64,000 nucleotides of DNA from UBA1926 sp036732005 (lineage in GTDB: Bacteria > Planctomycetota > Phycisphaerae > Phycisphaerales > UBA1924): the NCBI GenBank assembly GCA_036732005.1, contig DAINDF010000010.1, forward strand, positions 62,001 to 126,000, given 5' to 3'. This document shows positions 17,697 through 27,346 of this stretch, one piece after another; position 1 is the first letter of the stretch; every line of letters begins with the position of its first letter. The notes beneath the pieces were generated by a model. The model saw nothing but the letters and a program-made list of their open reading frames with translations, had not been told where the DNA came from and made no database searches. A program made the translations under genes and the position numbers.

Positions 17697-20600
17697 GTGA
17701 TTCATAGAACCAACCAGGGAGAATCTGCAAGCGCTCACGCGATGTCGCCTTCGGGCATCCTTGCCCTCGGCCTGCTCGTCCTTCAGTTCCTGTTTCCCCC
17801 GGCGGCCCTCGGCCAGGACGGCCTCTGCGCCCGCGTCCGGATCGAGTTGGAACAGCGGGTGACCATCACCCGCAACGCCTTCCGGGCCACCTTCACCATG
17901 ATCAACGACACGGATGAGACGCTGACGAACATCAGCGTTCCCCTCGTGATCCGTGACTCGGAGGGCACGGTCGCCAATGACCGGTTCTTCATCGAGCCGC
18001 CCGTGCTCACCACGCTCACCGGCGTCGACGGGCAGGGAACGCTCGGGCCCGGCGAAACCGGCTCGGCCATCTGGATCATCATCCCACTCGACGACGCCGC
18101 CCCGACGGGGCCGGAGGTTTATGGGTTTGGCGGCTCAATGAGCTACCTCTCCTTGGCGGGCCAGTCGGGCGCTGAGTTCACGCCCGAGGAGCTCGAGGTG
18201 CTCCCGAACCCGAACCTGCGGCTCAAATACTTCTGGGAGCGGAACGCCTACAGCGACGACCCATTCACCCCCGACATCGAACCCGCCGTCCCTTTCACCA
18301 TCGGCATGATGATGATCAATGACGGGTTCGGCGTGGCGAACAATGTCCGCATCGCGACCTCGCAGCCCGAGATCGTCGAGAACGAGCGCGGGCTGCTGAT
18401 CGACTTCGAGCTGATCGGCACCAGGGTCGGCGAGGCCGACCTGCTGTCCCCGTCCCTCAATGTCGCCCTCGGCGACCTCGGCCCGGGCCGGATCAGCGTC
18501 GCAACCTGGTACATGATCACGAGCCTGCAGGGGCAGTTCGTCAACTACGAGGCCCGCTTCGAACACCTCGACGCGCTCGGGCAGCCACGCGTGTTCGACC
18601 CGCGGCTCTCGCTGATCGAGAGCGTGGAGATCTTCGAGTGCATCCGCCCGGTGCTCGCGCTCGAGGACGGCGACGACGTGATCAACGATTTCATGACCAA
18701 CGAGGTCTTCTACCCGAGCGACCCGTTCGAGGACAACTCCGACCCTGAAATGACCGACCTGCCGGACACGCTGCACCTCAGCGACGGGAGGGTCGAGCCG
18801 GTGACCCCGGTGCTCGACGCGACGGCGACCGTTCTCGGAGAGGGCATGATCCGGGTCGAAGCGAGCATGCCGAACGGCTGGGCCTATATCAAGCTCCCCG
18901 ACCCGTTCGGCGCCGCCTTCCGTCTCGCCCGGGTGACACGCGACGACGGCCGCGAACTTCCCCTGGTCACCAACGCCTGGCTGACCGACCGGACTTTCAG
19001 GACCGGGCAGTCCGCGCTCCGCAACGCGCGCATCCACCTGTTCGACCGGGGAGGCCCCGGTCGGTACACCCTCGAGTTCGTGCCCCGTGACGGCGAGCCG
19101 GGGATCACGGCGTGGAGGTCGGTGGCGTCGCACGGCAGCGGGCTCGAGAATGTGGGCGTCCAGCTCTTCCCGCCGGGGGACCCGTCCGAGGGGCGTCTTG
19201 GCGGCATCGAGTGCCTCGCGCTGGACTTCAACACGCCGGTGGACCCGGCGACCGTCGTCCCCGAGACCGTCGAGGTCTCCGCGAACGGGCTGGACGGCGC
19301 GCCCATCGAGATCGACCTGACCGGCCTCGAATTCACGCCCGGGCAGACGGGCACCTCGGCGGTCTTGCGGTTCAATTCCCCGTTGCAGGCACCGGGCGTC
19401 TACTGCATCACGGTGACCGGCGTCACCGATCCGTTCGGCCAGGTTCTCACGCAGAACCGTCGCCTGGTCGTGTCCGTCGCTCCCGGGGATGTCACCGGCG
19501 ATCGCCGGGTGAACAACACGGATGTCGGCGCGATCGCGAGTCTCGCGGGGATCGACGCCGTGGCTCCCGGTGACCGAAGGCATGTGCGTGCCGATGTGAA
19601 CCGCGACGGCCGCGTGGACGACGCGGACATCGGCGCTGTCCTCGGGCTCCGCGGGGCGGACGCGAGGTTTGTGCTCGCGCCCTGCCTCGCCCAGGGGATC
19701 GATTCCGGGGATGGCCGCAACGACCGCGGGGGACGGGTCGGTCTCGCCGAGCGCGATGAAGTCCAGGACGCTTCGCCCGGGATCGGCTCGGGGCCGATCG
19801 GTGCCTTCGCGGACCCGGGACTTGTCGCCGATCTCCGTCGCGGGGTCCCGCCGGAGACGCTCGGACTCGAGACCGTGGACACGGGGTTCCTGGGCGCGGG
19901 CTCGAGAATGCCGATGGATCCCCGGCTGATCGCGGCGAGGGTTCCGGAGGGATTGGGGCGTCTTGAGGTCGAAGCGGTTCTGGGGGCAGGCGGGATTGAT
20001 CTTGACTCGCTGACCGCGTGGCCTGTCGCCGGCTGGTGGGTCGGCCGGCTGGATGAAACGACTCCGCGGGATGAGGCCGCCGCCGCGCTGGCCGCGCTCG
20101 GCGTGTTCTCATCGCCGGTGCTTCTCGCCGAGGACGGCGGGCTCACCATCCCGACGGAGACGGTTCTTCTCAGGTCCGACGCAAATCTCGCAGAGATCGC
20201 AGAGCTCCTCGGGGTCCAGGAGACCCAGGTCGGGCCCGGACCACGCGACGGGATCTGGGCGGTTGATGCGGGGCTCGCCGATGGAGACGAGGTGATGGGC
20301 CTTGCGGGCCGGATCGCGCAGGCCGGCATGTTCGAGTTGGTCGAGCCCGACATGATCGTGGTCGCGGGTCTCTCGATCGACCCCTCGACCCGGCCGGGAC
20401 AGGGGACCAACGGCGACTTCGCGGCGATGCTCCTGCCGGAACTCACCGAGTCACCGGCCTCGATCCCGGCCGCAATGGGAGACCGTCTCGACTGGCGGGC
20501 GATGCTCGAAGTCCCATTGAACGACCCGGCGCCCCTCCTGCTCAGCCGCGCCGTCGAGGCCCGGCTGCTCCCGGTGGGCGTGTCCGTCGGCGTCTCCGAG

Positions 20601-21179
20601 GTGCGGTTCGGCAGGTTGGTGCGGGGCCCGGGCGGCAGCCCGGCGCTCGTCACCCGGCTCTCGTGGGTGCATCGCGCTCTTGCACAATCGAATCTCTCGG
20701 TCACGATCGCGCCCACCGCGTCGGGTTATCCATCCGTGACCCTCGCAACTCCGGGGTCGGCGACCGCCGGCACGATCGTCGGTATTGCCTCGGATAGGCT
20801 CCTCAATCGGGCGGGTTCGATCGGCGTTTCAACCGACCCGATCCGGAGCGGGCTCGTCGTCGACACCGCATCGGACGATTCTTCCGCGGCCATCGATGCC
20901 GGAGTGGCGCTCGGCTGGCTCAATCGAATGGGCCTTTCTGAGGGGGCGTTGACCTCGAGCCTCTTCTCCAAGGGGCCGCTCGGGGCGCCGATGTTGCTCG
21001 ACGCCGCGGGTGATCGCGACGGGGACGGGGTTCAGTCGGTTGAGGATCTTCTGGCCTTCGTCGAGTTGTTCCGTGCGGGTGATCCGCGTGCCGACATGGA
21101 TGCGAACGGATTGCTCGATCTGGATGATCTGAGCCTCTTTGGCCGGGCATTCAACACCCGCCCGGGCGAGAATCGCTGA
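17697..21179 (+). CDS. Large secreted protein with two dockerin-like modules
   Basis: 1160 residues from GTG 17697, three bases after the CARDB gene; an ATG at 17742 is an alternative start closer to the signal peptide (MSPSGILALGLLVLQFLF). Residues about 45-590 are beta-rich domains without a known name. A dockerin-like pair of calcium loops stands at about 595-655 (GDVTGDRRVNNTDVGAI and ADVNRDGRVDDADIGAV). A long unassigned part follows. A second dockerin-like module ends the chain at about 1101-1155 (DAAGDRDGDGVQSVEDLL and ADMDANGLLDLDDLSLFG). Dockerins bind cohesins in cellulosomes; in planctomycetes their role is unproven. Together with the two upstream genes it forms a surface-protein operon. 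Confidence 0.75.
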   Translation: MIHRTNQGESASAHAMSPSGILALGLLVLQFLFPPAALGQDGLCARVRIELEQRVTITRNAFRATFTMINDTDETLTNISVPLVIRDSEGTVANDRFFIEPPVLTTLTGVDGQGTLGPGETGSAIWIIIPLDDAAPTGPEVYGFGGSMSYLSLAGQSGAEFTPEELEVLPNPNLRLKYFWERNAYSDDPFTPDIEPAVPFTIGMMMINDGFGVANNVRIATSQPEIVENERGLLIDFELIGTRVGEADLLSPSLNVALGDLGPGRISVATWYMITSLQGQFVNYEARFEHLDALGQPRVFDPRLSLIESVEIFECIRPVLALEDGDDVINDFMTNEVFYPSDPFEDNSDPEMTDLPDTLHLSDGRVEPVTPVLDATATVLGEGMIRVEASMPNGWAYIKLPDPFGAAFRLARVTRDDGRELPLVTNAWLTDRTFRTGQSALRNARIHLFDRGGPGRYTLEFVPRDGEPGITAWRSVASHGSGLENVGVQLFPPGDPSEGRLGGIECLALDFNTPVDPATVVPETVEVSANGLDGAPIEIDLTGLEFTPGQTGTSAVLRFNSPLQAPGVYCITVTGVTDPFGQVLTQNRRLVVSVAPGDVTGDRRVNNTDVGAIASLAGIDAVAPGDRRHVRADVNRDGRVDDADIGAVLGLRGADARFVLAPCLAQGIDSGDGRNDRGGRVGLAERDEVQDASPGIGSGPIGAFADPGLVADLRRGVPPETLGLETVDTGFLGAGSRMPMDPRLIAARVPEGLGRLEVEAVLGAGGIDLDSLTAWPVAGWWVGRLDETTPRDEAAAALAALGVFSSPVLLAEDGGLTIPTETVLLRSDANLAEIAELLGVQETQVGPGPRDGIWAVDAGLADGDEVMGLAGRIAQAGMFELVEPDMIVVAGLSIDPSTRPGQGTNGDFAAMLLPELTESPASIPAAMGDRLDWRAMLEVPLNDPAPLLLSRAVEARLLPVGVSVGVSEVRFGRLVRGPGGSPALVTRLSWVHRALAQSNLSVTIAPTASGYPSVTLATPGSATAGTIVGIASDRLLNRAGSIGVSTDPIRSGLVVDTASDDSSAAIDAGVALGWLNRMGLSEGALTSSLFSKGPLGAPMLLDAAGDRDGDGVQSVEDLLAFVELFRAGDPRADMDANGLLDLDDLSLFGRAFNTRPGENR

Positions 21180-21845
21180 GCCGCATCGTTTTACCGCCCC
21201 CGCGGGGGCAGAATGCTCGTCCCCGAGCGATCGTACTCCCGACTCCGTGGTTCTTCGTCGGATGGGCCCCTCACGAGCGACCGTATGTACCCGGGTGCGC
21301 CCCTCACTCCGCGCAATGGGCGTTCCCGGGATCTTCGAATGCACGAGGGTGCCCGTCGTAGCGAGCGTTAGCCGAGCGCCAAAGTGTCAGGGACCGTTCG
21401 CTATCAAAGGACACCACCCCTGCTGTCCCCGCCGTCGTGACCGCGGGGTGATGGCAGAATCGCCTGGCGGACTCAACATGGCTGCAATGTTAAATCTGTG
21501 TCTTTGAGCGAGCTCCGGTCGGGGAGCTTCTGACGCCGTCGCGGAATCGCGACGGCGTTTTGGTTGACGGGTGGGGTCGAATCGGGCGGTCGTCGCGAGA
21601 TCGCGAAAAGTACCGTGCTGGCGGGGGTTTCGGCGCTTTCGACCCCACCAGCCGCGCTCTCGGTCTTGAAGCCCGATCTCGGGGTCCGAGAGCAACCCCG
21701 ACGGTTGCTCTCGCCCCACCGGCGGCAACCCTCTCGGACTCTCGCGCTCTCTGGTTGACGGGTGTCGTGGGCTCAACAGTTGGGTTGCTCTCGGGGCCTT
21801 GATCTCAACTCAAGAGGTGTGGGCGTTCTCGGGCACCGTGGGGCT
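21180..21845. other. Intergenic region with hairpins
   Basis: About 665 bases between the surface operon and the leftward TIR gene. It holds a 14-base palindrome at 21196-21209 (GCCCCC GC GGGGGC), a small hairpin near 21512-21530 (AGCTCC with GGAGCT) and the terminator-like hairpin at 21533-21561. The words TGGTTGACGGG recur near 21560 and 21752. No ORF has supporting signals. Confidence 0.4.
21533..21561 (+). terminator. Rho-independent terminator-like hairpin
   Basis: Perfect 11-bp stem 21533-21543 (ACGCCGTCGCG) with 21548-21558, loop GAAT, followed directly by a run of four T. The smaller AGCTCC/GGAGCT hairpin comes just before. What it terminates is unclear: the nearest rightward gene ended 350 bases earlier, so a short transcript between may exist. 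Confidence 0.6.
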
Positions 21846-22259
21846 TCACCCACGAATGGCCGCATTCGGCGGCGGCGTTCCGCCGGCGAGAAGCGTCTGC
21901 ACGGTCGGCCACCGGTAGGTCCAGATCCTGTCGTCGGCGCGGGCGTGCTTGGGCTTCGTCGGCACGCCCTTCCGCGTTCCCGAAAGCAGGAAGTACCGCT
22001 TCCCGAGCTTCTGGGACAACTGAACCTCAATGCCGACTCCGACGGCCTGATGCGTCTGCTCGCCGCACAGCACGATCACGAAGTCCGATGTTAGGATGAG
22101 CCGTTCCGCCTCGGCAGCCCAGCGCTCGTCGATGGGGGTGCTGATCGATTTGTCGACGAACTCCCACGGGCACTCCGGCCGCTTCGCCTCCGCGACCAGG
22201 TTCTGCTTGACGCCGAGGTCGTCGTAGTCGAACGCGACATACACCTTCTTCCGGATCAT
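21846..22259 (-). CDS. TIR-like (MTH538/ThsB-type) protein, divergent member of the defence locus
   Basis: 137 residues from ATG 22259, with GGAGG upstream. The fold pattern of ThsB/MTH538 TIR proteins is visible: strand KVYVAFDYDDLGVKQNL, then the acidic SISTPIDERWAAEAERLI, the core strand FVIVLCGEQTH (60-70), a helix with the putative catalytic Glu78 in VGIEVQLSQKLGKRYFLL, and a late YRWPTVQTLL. It is a clear paralogue of the protein at 22805 (shared VIVLCGE-x-TH and GK-x-YFLL). In Thoeris systems such TIR proteins sense phage and convert NAD into a cyclic-ADP-ribose-type signal. It is transcribed away from the other three genes of the locus from a shared 103-base spacer. Confidence 0.82.
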   Translation of the reverse strand: MIRKKVYVAFDYDDLGVKQNLVAEAKRPECPWEFVDKSISTPIDERWAAEAERLILTSDFVIVLCGEQTHQAVGVGIEVQLSQKLGKRYFLLSGTRKGVPTKPKHARADDRIWTYRWPTVQTLLAGGTPPPNAAIRG

Positions 22260-22295
22260 CGTGAGCCTCCATGCGGAGCACAGGCCTCGCAATCA

Positions 22296-22302
22296 TATTA
22301 TA
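22296..22302. promoter_or_regulatory. Overlapping -10 elements of a divergent promoter
   Basis: Between the divergent TIR genes, TATTATA read rightwards gives TATTAT (22296-22301), and read leftwards gives a perfect TATAAT (22302-22297). Leftward transcription would start near 22290, about 30 bases before the ATG at 22259; rightward near 22308. No strong -35 is seen on either side. Overlap of the two elements would make the two directions compete. Confidence 0.4.
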
Positions 22303-22362
22303 CAGAAGGCTCCAAGCGTGCCGCAGGCTGCCGAGCGAGGGAGAGTCGTCGACGGAGGGTCC

Positions 22363-22776
22363 ATGCCCGCGCTTCGCATGTATCGCGTGTTCATCTCCCA
22401 CTGCTGGGAGTGCAACGCCGACTACTACCGGCTCGTCCGCTGGCTCAACGGCGAGCCACTGTTCAAGTGGAAGAACCTCAGCGTCCCTGAGGAATCCGCC
22501 ATGCGGGAGGACAAATTGTTTGAGAAACGGCTGCGGAAGCGCCTCGCGAAGAGCGACATCATGCTCGTGATCGTCGGCATGGAGATCGACCATCGCTACT
22601 GGATGAAGTGGGAGATTAAGTGGGCCAGCATTCGAGGCATCCCCTTCGTCGGCGTCATGCCCAATGGGGCGCTTCGCATTCCGCAGGTCGCGGAGAGCGC
22701 CAGATGCCCGATCGTCGCCTTGCGGCGAGATTCCGTCGTCGCGGCGATCCGCGCGTATGCCCTTCGTCGCCAATAG
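22363..22776 (+). CDS. TIR-like protein, second type, of the TIR-caspase locus
   Basis: 137 residues from ATG 22363, with GGAGGG directly upstream. It reads MYRVFISHCWECNADYYRLV, a classical TIR strand A and loop with the FISH word. Later come KLFEKRLRKRLAKSDIMLVI and the helix WMKWEIKWA with the putative catalytic Glu84, next to a Trp as in ThsB-type TIRs. It differs clearly from the other two TIR proteins here, which lack FISH and the WEI word. It precedes the third TIR by 28 bases and is probably co-transcribed with it and the caspase. A NADase/cyclase role is known for the family and inferred here. Confidence 0.82.
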   Translation: MPALRMYRVFISHCWECNADYYRLVRWLNGEPLFKWKNLSVPEESAMREDKLFEKRLRKRLAKSDIMLVIVGMEIDHRYWMKWEIKWASIRGIPFVGVMPNGALRIPQVAESARCPIVALRRDSVVAAIRAYALRRQ

Positions 22777-22804
22777 AATTGCCGCGACCATCGGAGAAAC
22801 GACC

Positions 22805-23194
22805 ATGCCGAAGAGACGTGCATTCATCAGCTTTGACTACGACCACGACGAGAGTGCGAAGATCATGCTGGCGGGGCAGGCAAAGCTGCCCGACACACCA
22901 TTCGATTTCACGGACAGCTCGGTCAAGGAGCACCTGACCGGAGATTGGGAGGCGAAGGTCCGCCGGCGCATGGACAACATCGATGTCGTGATCGTGCTCT
23001 GCGGTGAGCGGACCCATACGGCGCAGGGCGTCGCCAAAGAGTTGGCCATCGCCCGCGACAGGGGCAAGCCGTACTTTTTGCTCGCCGCATATGGGGACAA
23101 GAACTGCACCAAGCCAACCTCGGCGCTGTCCAGTGATAAGGTGTACCGCTGGACATGGGATAATGTAAAAGCACTCATCGAAGGAGCGAGGTAG
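22805..23194 (+). CDS. TIR-like (MTH538/ThsB-type) protein adjacent to the caspase
   Basis: 129 residues from ATG 22805. MPKRRAFISFDYDHDESAKI is strand A with the FDYD signature shared with the divergent TIR. The core strand is VVIVLCGERTH (61-71), and the helix VAKELAIARDRGKPYFLL holds the putative catalytic Glu79. The C-terminus YRWTWDNVKALIEGA matches MTH538-type proteins. It lies 6 bases before the caspase gene, the tightest pairing in the locus. By analogy with type IV Thoeris it would make N7-cyclic ADP-ribose upon infection to switch on the protease. Sequence supports the fold; the product is inference. Confidence 0.85.
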   Translation: MPKRRAFISFDYDHDESAKIMLAGQAKLPDTPFDFTDSSVKEHLTGDWEAKVRRRMDNIDVVIVLCGERTHTAQGVAKELAIARDRGKPYFLLAAYGDKNCTKPTSALSSDKVYRWTWDNVKALIEGAR

Positions 23195-23200
23195 CCCACT

Positions 23201-24160
23201 ATGCGCCGTGCTCTCGTCGTCGGCATCGACCTGTACTCGTTCGGCGCGCTGCGGGGGTGCGTCAGCGATGCCGAACGCATGGCTGCCCTCCTCGCCAAGC
23301 ACGAGGACGGGACACCGAACTTCGAGTGCAAGACAATCGTTGCCCCCAACGGTGGTGGGACCGATGTCGTCACCCGCGCCAAGCTCAGGCAGGCGATTGA
23401 GCAACTGTTCAAGGACAAGGCCGAGGTCGCGTTTCTCCACTTCTCTGGCCACGGCACAGAGAACAACCTCGGCGGCTATCTCGTCACACAGGATGCCAAG
23501 ACATACGACGAAGGCGTCGCGATGGCGGACGTGCTGCAGATGGCGAATGACTCCAAGGCCGACGAGGTTGTGATCTTCCTCGACTGCTGCCACTCGGGCA
23601 ACATGGGCAACATGCCGACCATCGACAATACGAAGGCGGTGCTTCGGGAGGGCGTCTCAATCTTGACCGCAAGCCGAGGCGATCAGGTTTCCGTGGAAGC
23701 CAGCGGTGCCGGTCTGTTCACGTCGCTGGTGGGCGACGCGCTCGAAGGGGGCGGGGCAGACCTCTTGGGCGATGTAACGGCACCTTCGATCTACGCGTTC
23801 GTCGAAGGAGCGCTCGGAGCGTGGGACCAACGCCCACTCTTCAAGGCGCACCTCTCGAAGGTTGTGCCCCTCCGCAAATGCAGGCCGCCCGTGGACACGG
23901 CCATCCTGCGCGAACTCCCGACACTGTTCCCTGTTCCCGCCGAGGACTTCCCGCTTTCGCCCGAATTTGAAGCGACATGCGAGACGAAAGATGATGCAAA
24001 GCACAAGGTCTTCTGCAAGCTCCAAGCCCTCAACCGCGTGCATCTCGTAGTGCCGGTCGGCGCGGACCACATGTACGACGCCGCGACGCAGTCAAGGGGA
24101 TGCCGACTGACCGCGGCGGGGCGGTACTACTGGCGTCTCGCCAAGGACAACCGGATTTGA
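23201..24160 (+). CDS. Caspase-like protease (peptidase C14), effector of a type IV Thoeris-like system
   Basis: 319 residues from ATG 23201, with GGAGCGAGG upstream. The caspase fold is clear: strand MRRALVVGIDLYSFG, the substrate-side GCVSDAERMAALL, catalytic His84 in LHFSGHGTENN, and catalytic Cys130 in IFLDCCHSGNMGN. Both catalytic residues are present, so it should be active. After about residue 230 the chain leaves the caspase core. The final 80 residues (LNRVHLVVPVGADH and CRLTAAGRYYWRLAKDNRI) form a separate small domain, a candidate for sensing the TIR-made signal. In described type IV Thoeris the TIR signal activates a caspase-like protease that degrades proteins without specificity and stops phage growth. 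Here one caspase is accompanied by three TIR proteins. Confidence 0.9.
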   Translation: MRRALVVGIDLYSFGALRGCVSDAERMAALLAKHEDGTPNFECKTIVAPNGGGTDVVTRAKLRQAIEQLFKDKAEVAFLHFSGHGTENNLGGYLVTQDAKTYDEGVAMADVLQMANDSKADEVVIFLDCCHSGNMGNMPTIDNTKAVLREGVSILTASRGDQVSVEASGAGLFTSLVGDALEGGGADLLGDVTAPSIYAFVEGALGAWDQRPLFKAHLSKVVPLRKCRPPVDTAILRELPTLFPVPAEDFPLSPEFEATCETKDDAKHKVFCKLQALNRVHLVVPVGADHMYDAATQSRGCRLTAAGRYYWRLAKDNRI

Positions 24161-24364
24161 TTGAAGTGGGCCTGCGCGTGGTCCGCGGACCTGTGGTCCC
24201 AGCCCACGCCGCATGCGGTTGACGCCTGGGTTGCCCTCGCCACCCTCGCGCGCGACTTCGGAATCCCATCGCGTAGGTATCCAGTACCGGGCTGCGGTTA
24301 ACAGCCCGGCGACCGATCCCTGATCACCTAGGCTATCCACGGACGCTCTCGCCTCTCCCACGCT

Positions 24365-25354
24365 TCAACGCATCCCCCTCGCTCGGACGCCTTCAAATCC
24401 AATGCTCACCGGCTCGATTGTCCCATCCTCACGGAACTCAAGCCGGTCGATGCAGACCACGCGCTCGTTCCGATCCGTTCTGCCGAGGGGGCGGCGGTGA
24501 TACACAATCACCCACTCGTCCCGCCCTACCTCCAGCACGCTGTGGTGCCCGGCGCCAGTCGCCACCCCCGGGTCCTGCGACAGGATCACCCCGACCCGCT
24601 CGAAAGGCCCCACGGGCGAGTCGCTCACCGCGTACGCCACGCGATAGTCCGGCCCCGTCCACCCTCCCTCTGACCACATGAAGTAGTACTTCCCCTCCCG
24701 ATACACCATCGTCGGGCCCTCAACATACCCCTCCGGCGTGATCTCGCGGAACACGCTCCCGTCCTCGAACGGCACGAAGCCGGTGAAATCCTCCCGCAGC
24801 CGGACCACATTGCACCGACCCCATCCGCCGTAGTACATGAACCACTCCCCGGTCGCCGGGTCGCGGAACACGGCCTGATCGATCGGCTGCGCCCCGTTGT
24901 GGAACGAGCCCACCAACGGCCCGCCCAGCAGGTCGCGGAATGGACCCGCCGGCGTCTCGCCCACCGCGACTCCGATCCCCCCGATCTCCCCGTCGCGCTG
25001 GATGTCGTTCGCCGCGAAGAACAGGTAGAACTTCCCGTCTTTCGCCGCGATGCAGGGCGCCCACATCGCCCGCTTCGCCCACGACACATCCGCCGCGGTC
25101 AGCACCCGCTCGTGCTTCTCCCACCGCACAAGGTCGCGCGACGAGAACGCATCGAAGTAGACCTGCTCGTCGTACGGCGCCGAGAAAGTCGGGTAGATCC
25201 AGTATCTCGTCCCCGTACCCTCCGACCAGAGCACCGCCGAATCCGGGTCGGCGTACCAGCCCTCCAGCACCGGGTTCCCCGACATCCGGGACGCGCACCC
25301 CGCCCCGAGCCCCAACAGGCACGCCGCCGCCCCGATCTTCGCCCTCATCCGCAT
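24365..25354 (-). CDS. Glycoside hydrolase family 43-like lipoprotein
   Basis: 329 residues from ATG 25354, with GGGAGG upstream. The N-terminus MRMRAKIGAAACLLGLGAGC is a lipoprotein signal with lipobox LGAGC. The rest is a five-bladed propeller of GH43/GH32 type: YADPDSAVLWSEG (general base Asp), GAQPIDQAVFRDPATGEW (Asp that tunes the acid), and EGYVEGPTMVYREGKYYF (acid Glu in YVEGP). Such enzymes cut arabinan, xylan or related sugars, here likely outside the cytoplasm while anchored to a membrane. It runs divergently from icd. Confidence 0.85.
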   Translation of the reverse strand: MRMRAKIGAAACLLGLGAGCASRMSGNPVLEGWYADPDSAVLWSEGTGTRYWIYPTFSAPYDEQVYFDAFSSRDLVRWEKHERVLTAADVSWAKRAMWAPCIAAKDGKFYLFFAANDIQRDGEIGGIGVAVGETPAGPFRDLLGGPLVGSFHNGAQPIDQAVFRDPATGEWFMYYGGWGRCNVVRLREDFTGFVPFEDGSVFREITPEGYVEGPTMVYREGKYYFMWSEGGWTGPDYRVAYAVSDSPVGPFERVGVILSQDPGVATGAGHHSVLEVGRDEWVIVYHRRPLGRTDRNERVVCIDRLEFREDGTIEPVSIGFEGVRARGMR

Positions 25355-25464
25355 CGCCCAGCCCTCCCGGCCGCTGCCAGCACACCCGCCCAAATCCACC
25401 TACACTCGTCCTGTTCACGCCCGCCCCGCGGGCCCGCATCATCGCCTTTCACGGAGCCAGTGCA

Positions 25465-26835
<1,371 letters not shown>

Positions 26836-27171
26836 TCGAGTTTGCACGGTGGGACAGGCGTCCCGCCTGTCGGCCTTTGTCCCGTTCCCAACGAGCCCCC
26901 GGCGCGAGCCGGGGGTCTTCTTTGGGCCGCCGATCTCTGGCACCCTATCACGTCCCGCCTATCATCCGTGGATTCACCGGTCTGGGAGATGCTATGAGCG
27001 CTCAACCCGCCCAGCCCCGACCCGACCCGTTCCTCGACGAGGCAAGCGGGAACCACTGGAGCGGTCGGGCAACGACATGAAGCGGCACATCGAACGGCTG
27101 CGGGAAATCGAGAAGTCGCTCTCCGCGTGCGTCGGCCAGCCGCAGATCGACCGGAAGGGCGGGGCGGCGTG
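26836..27171. other. Spacer between icd and its duplicated 3' end
   Basis: Holds an inverted repeat at 26857-26875 (GACAGGC GTCCC GCCTGTC), the icd terminator and two very short open frames (28 codons from about 26995, 31 codons from 27077). The second of these ends in a TGA that overlaps the ATG of the icd fragment. Neither has a recognisable product; they may be remnants carried with the duplication. Confidence 0.4.
26896..26923 (+). terminator. Rho-independent terminator of icd
   Basis: Stem CCCCCGGC (26896-26903) with GCCGGGGG (26908-26915), loop GCGA, followed by the T-rich TCTTCTTT. It lies about 60 bases after the icd stop. Confidence 0.8.
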
Positions 27172-27342
27172 ATGGTGCTCCGCTCCATGGGCTGGACCGA
27201 GGCGACCGACCTGATCATCAAGGGGATCGCTGGTGCGATGGGCGCCAAGACGATCACCTACGACTTCGAGCGGCTGATGGACGGGGCGACCCTCCTCAAG
27301 TGCTCGGAGTTCGGGAAGGCGATTGTGGAGCACATGGAGTAA
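27172..27342 (+). pseudogene. Duplicated 3' fragment of isocitrate dehydrogenase
   Basis: 56 codons that repeat the very end of icd. Compare RSMGWTEATDLIIKGIAGAM here with RYMGWTEAADLIIQGISGAI in icd; the tail ATLLKCSEFGKAIVEHME is nearly identical, stop codon included. The fragment lacks all catalytic parts. It has diverged at several positions, so it is an old tandem duplication with deletion or the scar of an insertion at the icd 3' end. Whether it is translated is unknown. Confidence 0.85.
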
Positions 27343-27346
27343 TAGC

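Noticed and set aside
21196..21209. GC palindrome as a terminator of the surface operon
   Set aside because: A 14-base perfect palindrome, but it has almost no loop and is not followed by T residues on either strand.
21440..21532. tRNA-like segment (GGCAGAATCGCCTGG and following)
   Set aside because: It has a D-arm-like start but no TTCGA T-loop and no matching acceptor stem, so it does not fold as a tRNA.
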